The notes under the pieces are model-generated. The model made no database searches, was not told where the DNA came from, and saw only the letters and a program-made list of their open reading frames with translations. Positions 1 to 6,179 of a stretch of DNA of 7,615 bases are shown one piece after another. A program made the translations under genes and the position numbers. The number at the start of each line of letters is the position of its first letter. Within the stretch, counting starts at the first letter, position 1. This DNA is from Acidobacteriota bacterium. Its GTDB lineage: Bacteria; Acidobacteriota; Terriglobia; Terriglobales; Acidobacteriaceae. The stretch covers positions 1 through 7,615 of the forward strand of contig JAKBAG010000150.1 in the NCBI GenBank assembly GCA_021809235.1. Direction: 5' to 3'.

Positions 1-1197
1 GTTGATGGTGCCCAATGGGGAAGCACCCACGGTATAGGTCGCCGTGGACGGAGTAATGGTGATGGAGGTCGACTGGCTCAGACTACTGTAGTAGGCATCC
101 CCGCTGTAGCTGACCGTGATGCTCTGCGTTCCGGCGGCAAAGGTGTTGCCCGGGATGGTCCCTGTATAGGCACCACCACTCAGAGTCCCGCTCAGTAGGA
201 ATGTACCTGCACTGATCGTCACTTGCCCGGTGGGCATGTTCCCTGCCGTGGAGGCTACGGTGACGGTTATCGTAACTGCGGAGTTGGCAGAGATACTGCT
301 CTGCCCCACTTGAATCGTCATTGTGGGATTGGAATATGCGGCCTGGGCAGTCGCCATTCCACTTGCAGCAGCGTAGGAAGTGTCCCCGCTGTATTGAGCC
401 GTCAGGGTGGAAGCTCCGCCCAGGAAGAATCCTGCCGGTGTGCTGAAGGTATATGTGCCGGAGGCAAGCGCCCCGGTCAACCGCATGGAACCCGACGAGC
501 TACCATCCATCAGGGTGAGCGTCCCTGTCGGAGTCGCTCCCGTACCGTTTACGGTCACCTGTACCTGCCCAGGGGTCGTCGTGGTCAACGAGGCCGAGAG
601 CACCTTGACCGTGACCGTGGGGGTAAGCACTGTCGCCGTGATCTGGACGGTTGCCGTGGAACTGTTGTAATTGCTGTCTCCGGAGTAGTTCGCCGTGATC
701 GTATCCGTGCCGTTGGCGAGAGTCCCCGTAAACGTCGGCGTACAGGTGCCGCTGGCCAGCGTGCAGGGCTGGAAGGTCAGTCCGCCACCGGAAAAGGTGA
801 TGGTCCCTGTGGGCGTCGGGAGCGTACCTGTTCCACTTCCAGCGACGGCTCCGCGGACGCTGAACGTCTGATTACCCATGATGGTCGTGGAGTTGGGAGT
901 GAGTGTGAGGGTGGCCGACAGCTTCGTGACGTTGATGGTGACCGTCTGCGTTTCCAGCGGGTAGTTCGCATCACCGGAATAGCTGACGGTGAGCGTGTCG
1001 GCTCCTGCGGGCAAGCTTCCCGCGGCTACCGAAAACGTGTACGCACCATTCGTAAGCGGTTGCGCCTGCGCCGTCAGTCCTGGTCCGGCGAGTACAACCG
1101 TGCCGGTGGGGGTTGCACCCTGTGCGGAGACTGCCACCTGGATCGTCAGCGGCTGCCCCAGTTGAATGGAAGAACTGGAAGGCGTCAGCGTGAGTGC
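1..1197 (-). repeat. Tandem Ig-like (Big_3_5-type) modules inside the S53 peptidase gene
   Basis: Four protein modules repeat head to tail at about residues 772-863, 866-960, 962-1058 and 1060-1153. Each opens with a beta-strand pattern such as LTLTP, has a central PTGT/PTGQ turn, and ends near a YSGDxxY signature. The signatures are SYSGDANY (843-850), NYSGDSNY (941-948), QYSGDTSY (1039-1046) and SYSGDAYY (1134-1141), giving periods of 98, 98 and 95 residues. This is the pattern of bacterial Ig-like domains of the PF16640 type, which usually act as spacers or as surface or polysaccharide-binding modules. Module 2 has an extra cysteine pair (QPCTLASGTC). The last 17 visible residues (after TITP at 1151-1154) look like the start of another segment that leaves the window. 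At DNA level the copies are divergent, not exact. Confidence 0.85.
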
Positions 1198-3510
1198 GGC
1201 CGATCCGGTCCCAAGCGCAGACGTCCATGCATTCACCACATTGGCTACGTTCAGCGAGCCAAGGCCGGTAGCATTGTCAAAACCAGTGGTTGCGCTGTAG
1301 CCATTCAGGACGCCATAGCTGTCGCCGCTGGTCTTGACGGTACAGTCCAGAGAGTTCGCGTTGCACGGCATGGCATTGGTGCCGGTGTCAATGTCATTGA
1401 AGTAGCAGCTTGTGCTCGTCGTCAGCGATTCCGTGCGGCAGGCCGAGTAGGTCTGCTTTGCGCCCAGTCGATACAGCTCCGGATTCGCAAGACCCTGCGC
1501 GGAGCCGGTTTTCTGGTTGATTAGCGCCATCACTCCGGCCATCGCAGGCGATGCGACCGAAGTCCCGCCAACCTCTTCGCCAGTAGGCTCCGTGGATTGA
1601 GATGTCGAGGTAACGCAACTCCCGTTGGCCGAGACACAGATCAGATACGCGCTGCCGAGAAATCCATTGGAAGCGAAGAAAGAAACATCCGGCAGATCTC
1701 GCTTGCCATCGTTGGGAATACCGGTCACTCCCGACTGCCACGCAGGCTTGGCATACCCGCCAGTGCAGGAGGTAAGCGTCTGCCCATCGCTGGTGGTGCA
1801 ACCGCTGGCTCCGCCGCTTCCTCCCACCGTATCGATCAGGAAAGAAAGATCGACCTGATTGTTGGTGTCTGTCATGATCGTCTTGTAATACTGCGAGACA
1901 AAGTTGCAGGCAGATTCCGCATCCGTGGGGCTGGTGGCAGTGGTTCCGGCTTTTTGCAGCTGGCTGGCATAGTTTTGCAGCGCTCCCAGAATCAGCGGAT
2001 TGGTGCAGGTGTCATTCCACGGAACTTCCGGCATGTAGTTGAGTGCGCTGGCCCCGGTGGTGGAGTTATTGCTGGTGCTCCAGTACGGTGCGGCCTTGGT
2101 GCCCCAGTTCAGGTCCGTGCCACCCACCGCCGTGTTGTACGGCGTGGAGGCAAAGCCGCTGACCGTGGTGCCAAAAAGTGCGCCGTAGGGCAGGCTGGTG
2201 GCCAACCCCTGGTCGCAGCCAGCCGAACCGGAGTCTCCGGCGGCCACAAAGACGGAGATCCCTTCCGTGGCAGCGGTCTGCCATTCGCTATTTAAGGCCG
2301 CGTTCCCAGTTGTCCCCAATTCCAGCTCGCATGCGCCATAGCTGACGTTCATGATCGGCGCCGTGCGATTGTCCACAATGTACTGGATGGCGGTGAAGAG
2401 CGTATCCGTGGTGGAAGAGACCTGACCGGCAACGACCAGAACAATGCTGGCTCCGGGTGCAACCGCTCCTGACCACTCCACATCAAGCGAGTTTTCGATC
2501 TGGTCACTGATCGTGCAACTGCCGCTGTTGCCCGTGCAGGCTCCCGGGTCCACACCATTGGCCACGATTGTCCGGGGCGGAGTACCGGCGGGCAGTCCAA
2601 AGACGCTGCGGAAGGTGGCTACATCGGTCGGATTGATGTCGCTGGTCCCGGCGATGGCAATAGTCTGTCCGGTGCCGTCAATCTTGCTGTTCCACAGCGG
2701 CAGCACGTTATACATGGTGGCGAAATCGTAGGGCGCAACGTCTTCAATCTGAAAGCTGCTTGTACCGGATCCAACCGTAATTCCAAATTCGGGACGAACC
2801 TTCATCTCTGGCTGGGTGGCAGAAACCAGCGATGGAGACTGGTGCATCCAATGCCCGGAGTGGGAATCGAAGACTGCTGTTCCGCCCAGGTGATGGGCCG
2901 GTCGCGGAAAGAAGTCGTGCAGGGCCTTGACGCCCACAACCACCGGTGCCAGCGCGGCTGGCAGTGTGGGATCGGTCATGTTGGCGATGTGGGGTACACC
3001 ACCCACGGAGAGCCGATGAATACTGGCTCCAAAGGCGGATTCCACCTCGGCCGCAGTCCCGCTGAAGTGCAACGTCATGTGGTCGCGACTCATGCCATCC
3101 ACATGCAGCCCATGGGAGCCAAGCCAGCCGGTAACCACGGCAATATCCGCAGGCGCCGGTCCAAAGAGTTGTCCAACGGCATCCGGCGTGAGCCAATGAT
3201 GATAGTTGGGCGAGGTCGGATCGTACTGGCTGGCGACATAGGCATCAAAGGCTGCCTGCTGCTGCGGGGCGCGGCGCAGAACGAGCACCAGATCGGTCAT
3301 GGGCATCCCCGGATCCACGGCTCCGCGATCATTGGCTGCGATGGCAGCCGGCGGAGTGTTTCCGGGAAGCGCGATGCGCTGAGCGTCATTCCATTTCGCA
3401 GTGATCTGCGGAGTTGCCACAGGAAGGGTCTGAGCCGACAGGGGAAGCACAGCAGCCAGAACAAGAAGACAGCAGGAGGATAGCCAGCCAGAGGGGATGC
3501 GAATTTTCAT
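1..3510 (-). CDS. Secreted S53 (sedolisin/kumamolisin-type) serine-carboxyl peptidase with Ig-like repeat tail, 3' end outside window
   Basis: Exported endopeptidase of family S53, normally acid-active and self-processing. The frame is open for 1170 codons from the ATG at 3510 to base 1, with no stop, so the C-terminus is missing. A signal peptide has basic residues K2/R4, a hydrophobic stretch at about 10-24, and likely cleavage after LSA (A26). Residues about 45-200 match the pro-kumamolisin activation domain (PF09286), including an NYHHWLT motif at 102-108. The catalytic domain is about 255-765: E339 and D343 in ENSLDVEW, oxyanion D426 in AAGDSGS, nucleophile S651 in GGTSVASP, and calcium-site motifs NDIDTGTN (D706) and GFDNATGLGS (D745). 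D426 and S651 are 225 residues apart, about 110 more than I recall for kumamolisin or sedolisin. Fourteen cysteines lie in the catalytic region. Residues from about 772 are Ig-like repeats. The Shine-Dalgarno is weak (GAAAGG, 14 nt upstream), but the signal peptide supports this start. The domain assignment is secure; substrate and pH optimum are inferred. Confidence 0.95.
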   Translation of the reverse strand, partial: MKIRIPSGWLSSCCLLVLAAVLPLSAQTLPVATPQITAKWNDAQRIALPGNTPPAAIAANDRGAVDPGMPMTDLVLVLRRAPQQQAAFDAYVASQYDPTSPNYHHWLTPDAVGQLFGPAPADIAVVTGWLGSHGLHVDGMSRDHMTLHFSGTAAEVESAFGASIHRLSVGGVPHIANMTDPTLPAALAPVVVGVKALHDFFPRPAHHLGGTAVFDSHSGHWMHQSPSLVSATQPEMKVRPEFGITVGSGTSSFQIEDVAPYDFATMYNVLPLWNSKIDGTGQTIAIAGTSDINPTDVATFRSVFGLPAGTPPRTIVANGVDPGACTGNSGSCTISDQIENSLDVEWSGAVAPGASIVLVVAGQVSSTTDTLFTAIQYIVDNRTAPIMNVSYGACELELGTTGNAALNSEWQTAATEGISVFVAAGDSGSAGCDQGLATSLPYGALFGTTVSGFASTPYNTAVGGTDLNWGTKAAPYWSTSNNSTTGASALNYMPEVPWNDTCTNPLILGALQNYASQLQKAGTTATSPTDAESACNFVSQYYKTIMTDTNNQVDLSFLIDTVGGSGGASGCTTSDGQTLTSCTGGYAKPAWQSGVTGIPNDGKRDLPDVSFFASNGFLGSAYLICVSANGSCVTSTSQSTEPTGEEVGGTSVASPAMAGVMALINQKTGSAQGLANPELYRLGAKQTYSACRTESLTTSTSCYFNDIDTGTNAMPCNANSLDCTVKTSGDSYGVLNGYSATTGFDNATGLGSLNVANVVNAWTSALGTGSAALTLTPSSSSIQLGQPLTIQVAVSAQGATPTGTVVLAGPGLTAQAQPLTNGAYTFSVAAGSLPAGADTLTVSYSGDANYPLETQTVTINVTKLSATLTLTPNSTTIMGNQTFSVRGAVAGSGTGTLPTPTGTITFSGGGLTFQPCTLASGTCTPTFTGTLANGTDTITANYSGDSNYNSSTATVQITATVLTPTVTVKVLSASLTTTTPGQVQVTVNGTGATPTGTLTLMDGSSSGSMRLTGALASGTYTFSTPAGFFLGGASTLTAQYSGDTSYAAASGMATAQAAYSNPTMTIQVGQSSISANSAVTITVTVASTAGNMPTGQVTISAGTFLLSGTLSGGAYTGTIPGNTFAAGTQSITVSYSGDAYYSSLSQSTSITITPSTATYTVGASPLGTIN

Positions 3511-3814
3511 GCAGAGCAGCCGAGCCTTTCTTGGCTTTCCAGTGCTCCTATATGCAGGGCAACTTCGCAGCATTCCGGATTGGAACTGGAAAGAATCTGG
3601 CAGGATTCTACCCTGAAAATGCCGTAGTCCTAAAGAGATATTTCTGGGCACTCTATGCAATCGATTTATCGGATGAACAGCCTGAGTGACGAGCGGCTCC
3701 GCAGCCTACTGCAAAAGCATCCTGTCCGGCTCTAATGCTGGATAATTTTGGCCCGGAACGGCTCTGACCTGGCTCCACCCATCTTCCAGCGCAGGCTCTG
3801 GCGGCAGCGGGAGT
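3511..3814. other. 304-bp intergenic gap between CAP-protein gene and S53 peptidase gene
   Basis: It holds no convincing gene: the short open frames here have no recognisable domain or ribosome binding site. It should contain the 3' end of the CAP transcript and the promoter of the peptidase gene. I found no strong hairpin followed by a T-run that would be a clear intrinsic terminator on the minus strand. The CCAG-N8-CTGG pairing just past the CAP stop is too short and has no T tract. The gap length suggests that the two minus-strand genes are separate transcription units. Confidence 0.6.
3592..3634 (-). promoter_or_regulatory. Tentative promoter with overlapping inverted repeat upstream of the S53 peptidase
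   Basis: Read on the minus strand, a TAGAAT hexamer (3605-3610) is one mismatch from the sigma-70 -10 consensus. It lies 18 nt downstream of TTTAGG (3629-3634), a weak 3/6 match to the -35. A perfect 6-bp inverted repeat, AGAATC-N6-GATTCT (3592-3609), overlaps the -10. It could be a small operator or chance. A start here would leave a leader of roughly 85-90 nt before the ATG at 3510. Confidence 0.25.
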
Positions 3815-4672
3815 TCAGTACAGCAGGACGGCTACACGATAGGCCGAGAATGCCGACTGCTCCTGGGTGGAGGCGGCATGGGGAGCACACGCACCCACAG
3901 CCGCGCTCTGGTAGTGTCCTGAACGGATGCGCTGCACCAGTGCAGAAGGTACCTGGAGCAGCGATCCACTCTGCCATCGCATGACAAAGAGTGGCTGCAA
4001 ACCGGGCGATGACGGAACTCCGGAGCTGGATGAGCAGGCGGCACGCGCCTGCGCCAGGGCTTTTCCGTTGGCGCGCAGGGCAATGCCCATCGGCACCAGC
4101 TGCTGTGCAACCATCGACTCCTGTTCCTCGACCGTCAACGTACGCACCGCCTGCGCATAGTCTGCAACCGCATACAGCACGCCACGGGCTGCAACCACAG
4201 CCACCCCAATGCGGTTGATCTGCGGATTCATCAGGTTTGCATGATGCTCGGCGGAGTGCATCCAGAGCGTATGAATCTGCTGGGCGGAACTCCCAATGGC
4301 AATATTCTCTTCCACCAGATCAAAATGGGCTCCGGCCGCAGCAGCCCGTTCAGCCAGCGACATTTCGCCGCCATAGCGATGCGCAATCGGACCTTCTGCG
4401 GCCATTCGGACCGCATGCGCATGAGCCGCCACTGCCAATGCATCGTCCCACTGCAGGGATGGCAGTCCTGCCTGGGTGCGGGAGGCATTGGCAAGCGATG
4501 CAATTTGGTCGGCAACGGCGGCAAGCTCATCTGGCTTGGGCGCGCGGGCCGCCTGCGCGGGAAGACAGACAAGCAGCAAGGCAGCCAGCACCACCGAGGC
4601 AGCGCTCCGAAGGAAATTCGGTTGGCCGAACCTGACCCCTGAGAACGCCAAAGTGGTCTGAAATTTCCGCAT
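3815..4672 (-). CDS. Exported CAP/SCP-domain protein (YkwD-like)
   Basis: A 285-residue protein. The start at 4672 is chosen because GGAAGG sits 6 nt upstream of the ATG. An in-frame ATG 11 codons earlier (4705) lacks such a site and would nearly touch the divergent gene. The N-terminus has a long basic region, a hydrophobic segment at about 24-38, and likely cleavage near AQA-A (residue 41), so it is probably exported. Residues about 48-175 form a CAP domain (PF00188): an ASRTQAGLPSLQWD helix region, H98 (canonical His), E122-N123 (the EN motif), and SAEHHANLMNP (140-150) with H143 matching the conserved second His. Bacterial CAP proteins are exported and mostly of unknown activity; no enzymatic function is claimed. 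About 110 residues beyond the CAP domain, with two cysteines, match nothing I recognise. It is separated by 304 bp from the downstream peptidase gene. The CAP assignment is firm, the role unknown. Confidence 0.88.
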   Translation of the reverse strand: MRKFQTTLAFSGVRFGQPNFLRSAASVVLAALLLVCLPAQAARAPKPDELAAVADQIASLANASRTQAGLPSLQWDDALAVAAHAHAVRMAAEGPIAHRYGGEMSLAERAAAAGAHFDLVEENIAIGSSAQQIHTLWMHSAEHHANLMNPQINRIGVAVVAARGVLYAVADYAQAVRTLTVEEQESMVAQQLVPMGIALRANGKALAQARAACSSSSGVPSSPGLQPLFVMRWQSGSLLQVPSALVQRIRSGHYQSAAVGACAPHAASTQEQSAFSAYRVAVLLY

Positions 4673-4755
4673 GCAATACCTTCCGTACACGAAGAATCCC
4701 ATCAACAGCTATGCTTGTGCAAGTGAGCTTCCGGAATCCAATTGCAGGCCAACCG
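4673..4755. promoter_or_regulatory. 83-bp divergent intergenic region between CAP gene and ABC permease gene
   Basis: With the preferred starts (4672 minus, 4756 plus), 83 bp are left to hold two back-to-back promoters. If the outermost ATGs (4705 and 4711) were used, only 5 bp would remain, which could not hold both 5' signals. A weak plus-strand -10-like TATGCT lies at 4710-4715, but I see no matching -35. A promoter role is inferred from gene layout, not from strong consensus boxes. Confidence 0.4.
4679..4684 (-). promoter_or_regulatory. Shine-Dalgarno sequence deciding the CAP-protein start
   Basis: On the minus strand GGAAGG is followed by a 6-nt spacer (TATTGC) and then the ATG at 4672. 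This is the best ribosome binding site in the window. It favours the downstream start over the in-frame ATG at 4705. Confidence 0.75.
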
Positions 4756-5601
4756 ATGCCACGGCTGCTGCAGCGCATGCGCCGACAGCCCGTCGGCGCC
4801 CTGGGCGTGGTACTGCTGGGCATCTTTGTGCTGTGCGGACTGCTGGCACCGTGGATTTCTCCCGGAAGTCCAGCGGCGATTGATCTGCTGCATCGGCTGC
4901 AATCTCCCTCCTTTGCCCACTGGTGCGGCACCGACGAACTGGGCCGGGACGTGCTGAGCCGTCTGCTTTGGGGGGCTCGACTTTCGCTCGCAGTTTCTGT
5001 ATCGGTCGTAACCATTTCTCTGGCGCTCGGCCTTCTGGTGGGTGGCATCGCCGGATACTTCGGCGGCTGGGTGGATACGCTGTTGACCGTGGTTGCCATG
5101 AACACCTTCCTGGCACTGCCGGGCATCCTGCTGGCGATTGCTTTTGCTGCCTTTCTCGGCTCCGGTTTGGAGAATCTGATCCTGGCACTAGCTATCGGCG
5201 GCTGGGCCGGATATGCGCGACTGGTGCGGGCGCAGGTGCTGGCCATGCGCGGACGGGAATTCATCGAGGCAGCGCGTGCCTTGGGAGCAGGCGGCCTGCG
5301 ACTCTTCTTTCGTCATATTCTGCCCAATATCCTGCAGCCACTCCTGGTGCAGGCCACCATCAGCATGGGCGGCGTCATACTGGCTGAGGCAACACTCTCG
5401 TTTCTGGGACTGGGAATTCCTCCACCGGCTCCCAGCTGGGGAGCCATGCTGAACGATGCACGGACGCACCTGTTTGACTCGCCGCACCTGGTCCTGTTTC
5501 CGGCTCTGGCCATCGGCATTACCGTGCTCAGCTTCAATTTCGTCGGCGACGCCCTGCGAGACCTGCTGGACCCGCGCTCCCGACTGGAGCTGGGGCTGTG
5601 A
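4756..5601 (+). CDS. ABC transporter permease, OppC/DppC type (peptide/nickel importer family)
   Basis: A 281-residue inner-membrane permease from the ATG at 4756, which has CAGG 7 nt upstream; a longer version from 4711 would add 15 residues and lacks a ribosome site. The order matches the family: a short basic N-terminus and first membrane segment (14-33, OppC_N-like), the hallmark GTDELGRD (58-65), then the BPD_transp_1 domain (PF00528) with segments near 76-102, 111-135, 138-157, 188-215 and 245-262. The cytoplasmic EAA loop, which contacts the ATPase, has E171-A-A, G177 and HILPN (187-191). The C-terminus carries the typical SFNFVGDALRDLLDPR (259-274). Known relatives pair with an OppB/DppB permease, two ATPases and a binding protein; none is adjacent here. 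The next gene overlaps by 4 bp. Import of peptides is the family expectation, but the real substrate cannot be read from sequence. The family is certain. Confidence 0.93.
   Translation: MPRLLQRMRRQPVGALGVVLLGIFVLCGLLAPWISPGSPAAIDLLHRLQSPSFAHWCGTDELGRDVLSRLLWGARLSLAVSVSVVTISLALGLLVGGIAGYFGGWVDTLLTVVAMNTFLALPGILLAIAFAAFLGSGLENLILALAIGGWAGYARLVRAQVLAMRGREFIEAARALGAGGLRLFFRHILPNILQPLLVQATISMGGVILAEATLSFLGLGIPPPAPSWGAMLNDARTHLFDSPHLVLFPALAIGITVLSFNFVGDALRDLLDPRSRLELGL
5586..5589 (+). promoter_or_regulatory. Ribosome binding site supporting the GTG start of the phosphoesterase
   Basis: GGAG lies inside the end of the permease gene, 8 nt before the GTG at 5598. The GTG shares four bases with the upstream stop (GTGA). 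This is the classic layout for translational coupling and supports the non-ATG start. Confidence 0.6.
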
Positions 5602-6092
5602 GCCACTTGCGGATCGGCGTTGTTGCGGATACCCACGGCCTGCTGCGTGAGGAAGTCCTTCGAGCCATGGAGGGCTGCTCGCGCATTCTGCATCTGGGCG
5701 ATGTGGGAGCAGACGATATTCTGGACCGTCTTGCTGCGCTGGCCCCGCTTACAGCCATTCGCGGCAATGTTGATCGTAACGGCCGTTGCGCCCAGCTTCC
5801 TGAGTGCGAGGTGGTAACTGAGGCTGGCAGAATGTTGTATCTGCTGCATGATCGCCAGCAACTGGACCTGGCGCCTGAAGCGGCTGGCATCGCTGCCGTT
5901 CTCAGTGGTCACACCCATCAACCGCTGATTGCATGGAACCGCGGTGTGCTCTATCTCAATCCAGGCGCCTGCGGTCCTCGCCGCTTTCGACTTCCCATCA
6001 GCTGCGCCTGGCTGGATCTCTTTGACGATGGCTCTTTGCAGCCGACCCTGGTCGATCTTGCTGCCTCAGGTTCAGGTTGCCGCGTCGGCTGA
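5598..6092 (+). CDS. YfcE/MJ0936-type metallophosphoesterase
   Basis: A 164-residue cytoplasmic protein, the usual size for the family (Metallophos_2, PF12850). It starts with GTG at 5598 in a GTGA overlap with the permease stop, with GGAG 8 nt upstream, so translation is probably coupled. Metal-binding motifs are in order: D11-T-H13 in VADTHG, GDV with D35, RGNVD with N57, H84 in LLHD, and the GHTH pair H105/H107. NPGACGPR (121-128) is the usual NPGSxxxPR-type loop. Relatives hydrolyse phosphodiester bonds in vitro with Mn2+ or similar metals; their physiological substrates are mostly unknown. The position after H84 is Asp where I recall Gly as more usual. There is no signal peptide or membrane segment. 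The link to the permease is by co-transcription only, so a functional connection is unproven. The family call is firm, the substrate unknown. Confidence 0.92.
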   Translation: MSHLRIGVVADTHGLLREEVLRAMEGCSRILHLGDVGADDILDRLAALAPLTAIRGNVDRNGRCAQLPECEVVTEAGRMLYLLHDRQQLDLAPEAAGIAAVLSGHTHQPLIAWNRGVLYLNPGACGPRRFRLPISCAWLDLFDDGSLQPTLVDLAASGSGCRVG

Positions 6093-6164
6093 CGGCATGC
6101 TTCGACAACCCAACCGGCTTCCCGCAGGCAGGCTGGAACGGACATCCTGCACAGGCCAGAGGCG

Positions 6165-6173
6165 TGGTACACT
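6165..6173 (+). promoter_or_regulatory. Extended -10-like element just upstream of the amidohydrolase ATG
   Basis: TGG followed by TACACT (6168-6173) fits the extended -10 form TGn-TATAAT with two mismatches in the hexamer. Its last base is 7 nt before the A of the ATG at 6180, where a start site would be expected. No good -35 is visible (bases 16-18 nt upstream read ATCCTGCA), which extended -10 promoters can tolerate. There is no Shine-Dalgarno at usable spacing: the nearest AGAGG is 17 nt from the ATG. Together these suggest a leaderless or nearly leaderless mRNA. Confidence 0.4.
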
Positions 6174-6179
6174 CCGCCC

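Noticed and set aside
223..1524. A 433-codon open frame on the plus strand, opposite the Ig-like part of the peptidase
   Set aside because: It is antisense to a continuous coding frame with clear repeats. Its translation is rich in Arg, Gly and Cys with no domain, as expected of a GC-rich antisense shadow.
1597..2295. A 232-codon plus-strand open frame
   Set aside because: It lies antisense to the catalytic core between the D426 and S651 motifs, and has no ribosome site or recognisable fold.
2842..3483. A 213-codon plus-strand open frame
   Set aside because: It is antisense to the peptidase prodomain and signal peptide, with low-complexity composition and no domain.
3783..3814. A possible terminator hairpin (CCAG-N8-CTGG) after the CAP stop codon
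   Set aside because: The stem is only 4 bp with an 8-nt loop and there is no T-run on the minus strand.
4705..4711. Longer starts for the CAP protein (4705, minus) and the permease (4711, plus)
   Set aside because: They would leave 5 bp between divergent genes and neither has a well-spaced ribosome site. The internal starts at 4672 and 4756 do, and they fit the usual N-termini.
4527..5264. A 245-codon minus-strand open frame across the divergent region
   Set aside because: It overlaps both the start of the CAP gene in another frame and the well-supported permease on the opposite strand. Its Ser/Arg/Pro-rich translation is typical of a shadow frame.
5313..5921. A 202-codon minus-strand open frame
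   Set aside because: It is antisense to the permease C-terminus and the phosphoesterase, both of which have full family motifs.
6093..6179. A possible terminator or small gene between phosphoesterase and amidohydrolase
   Set aside because: Only trivial stems such as CGTC-GGCT-GACG and CCTG-CA-CAGG (both straddling or inside the gap) are seen, without T-runs. There is no ORF with a ribosome site.
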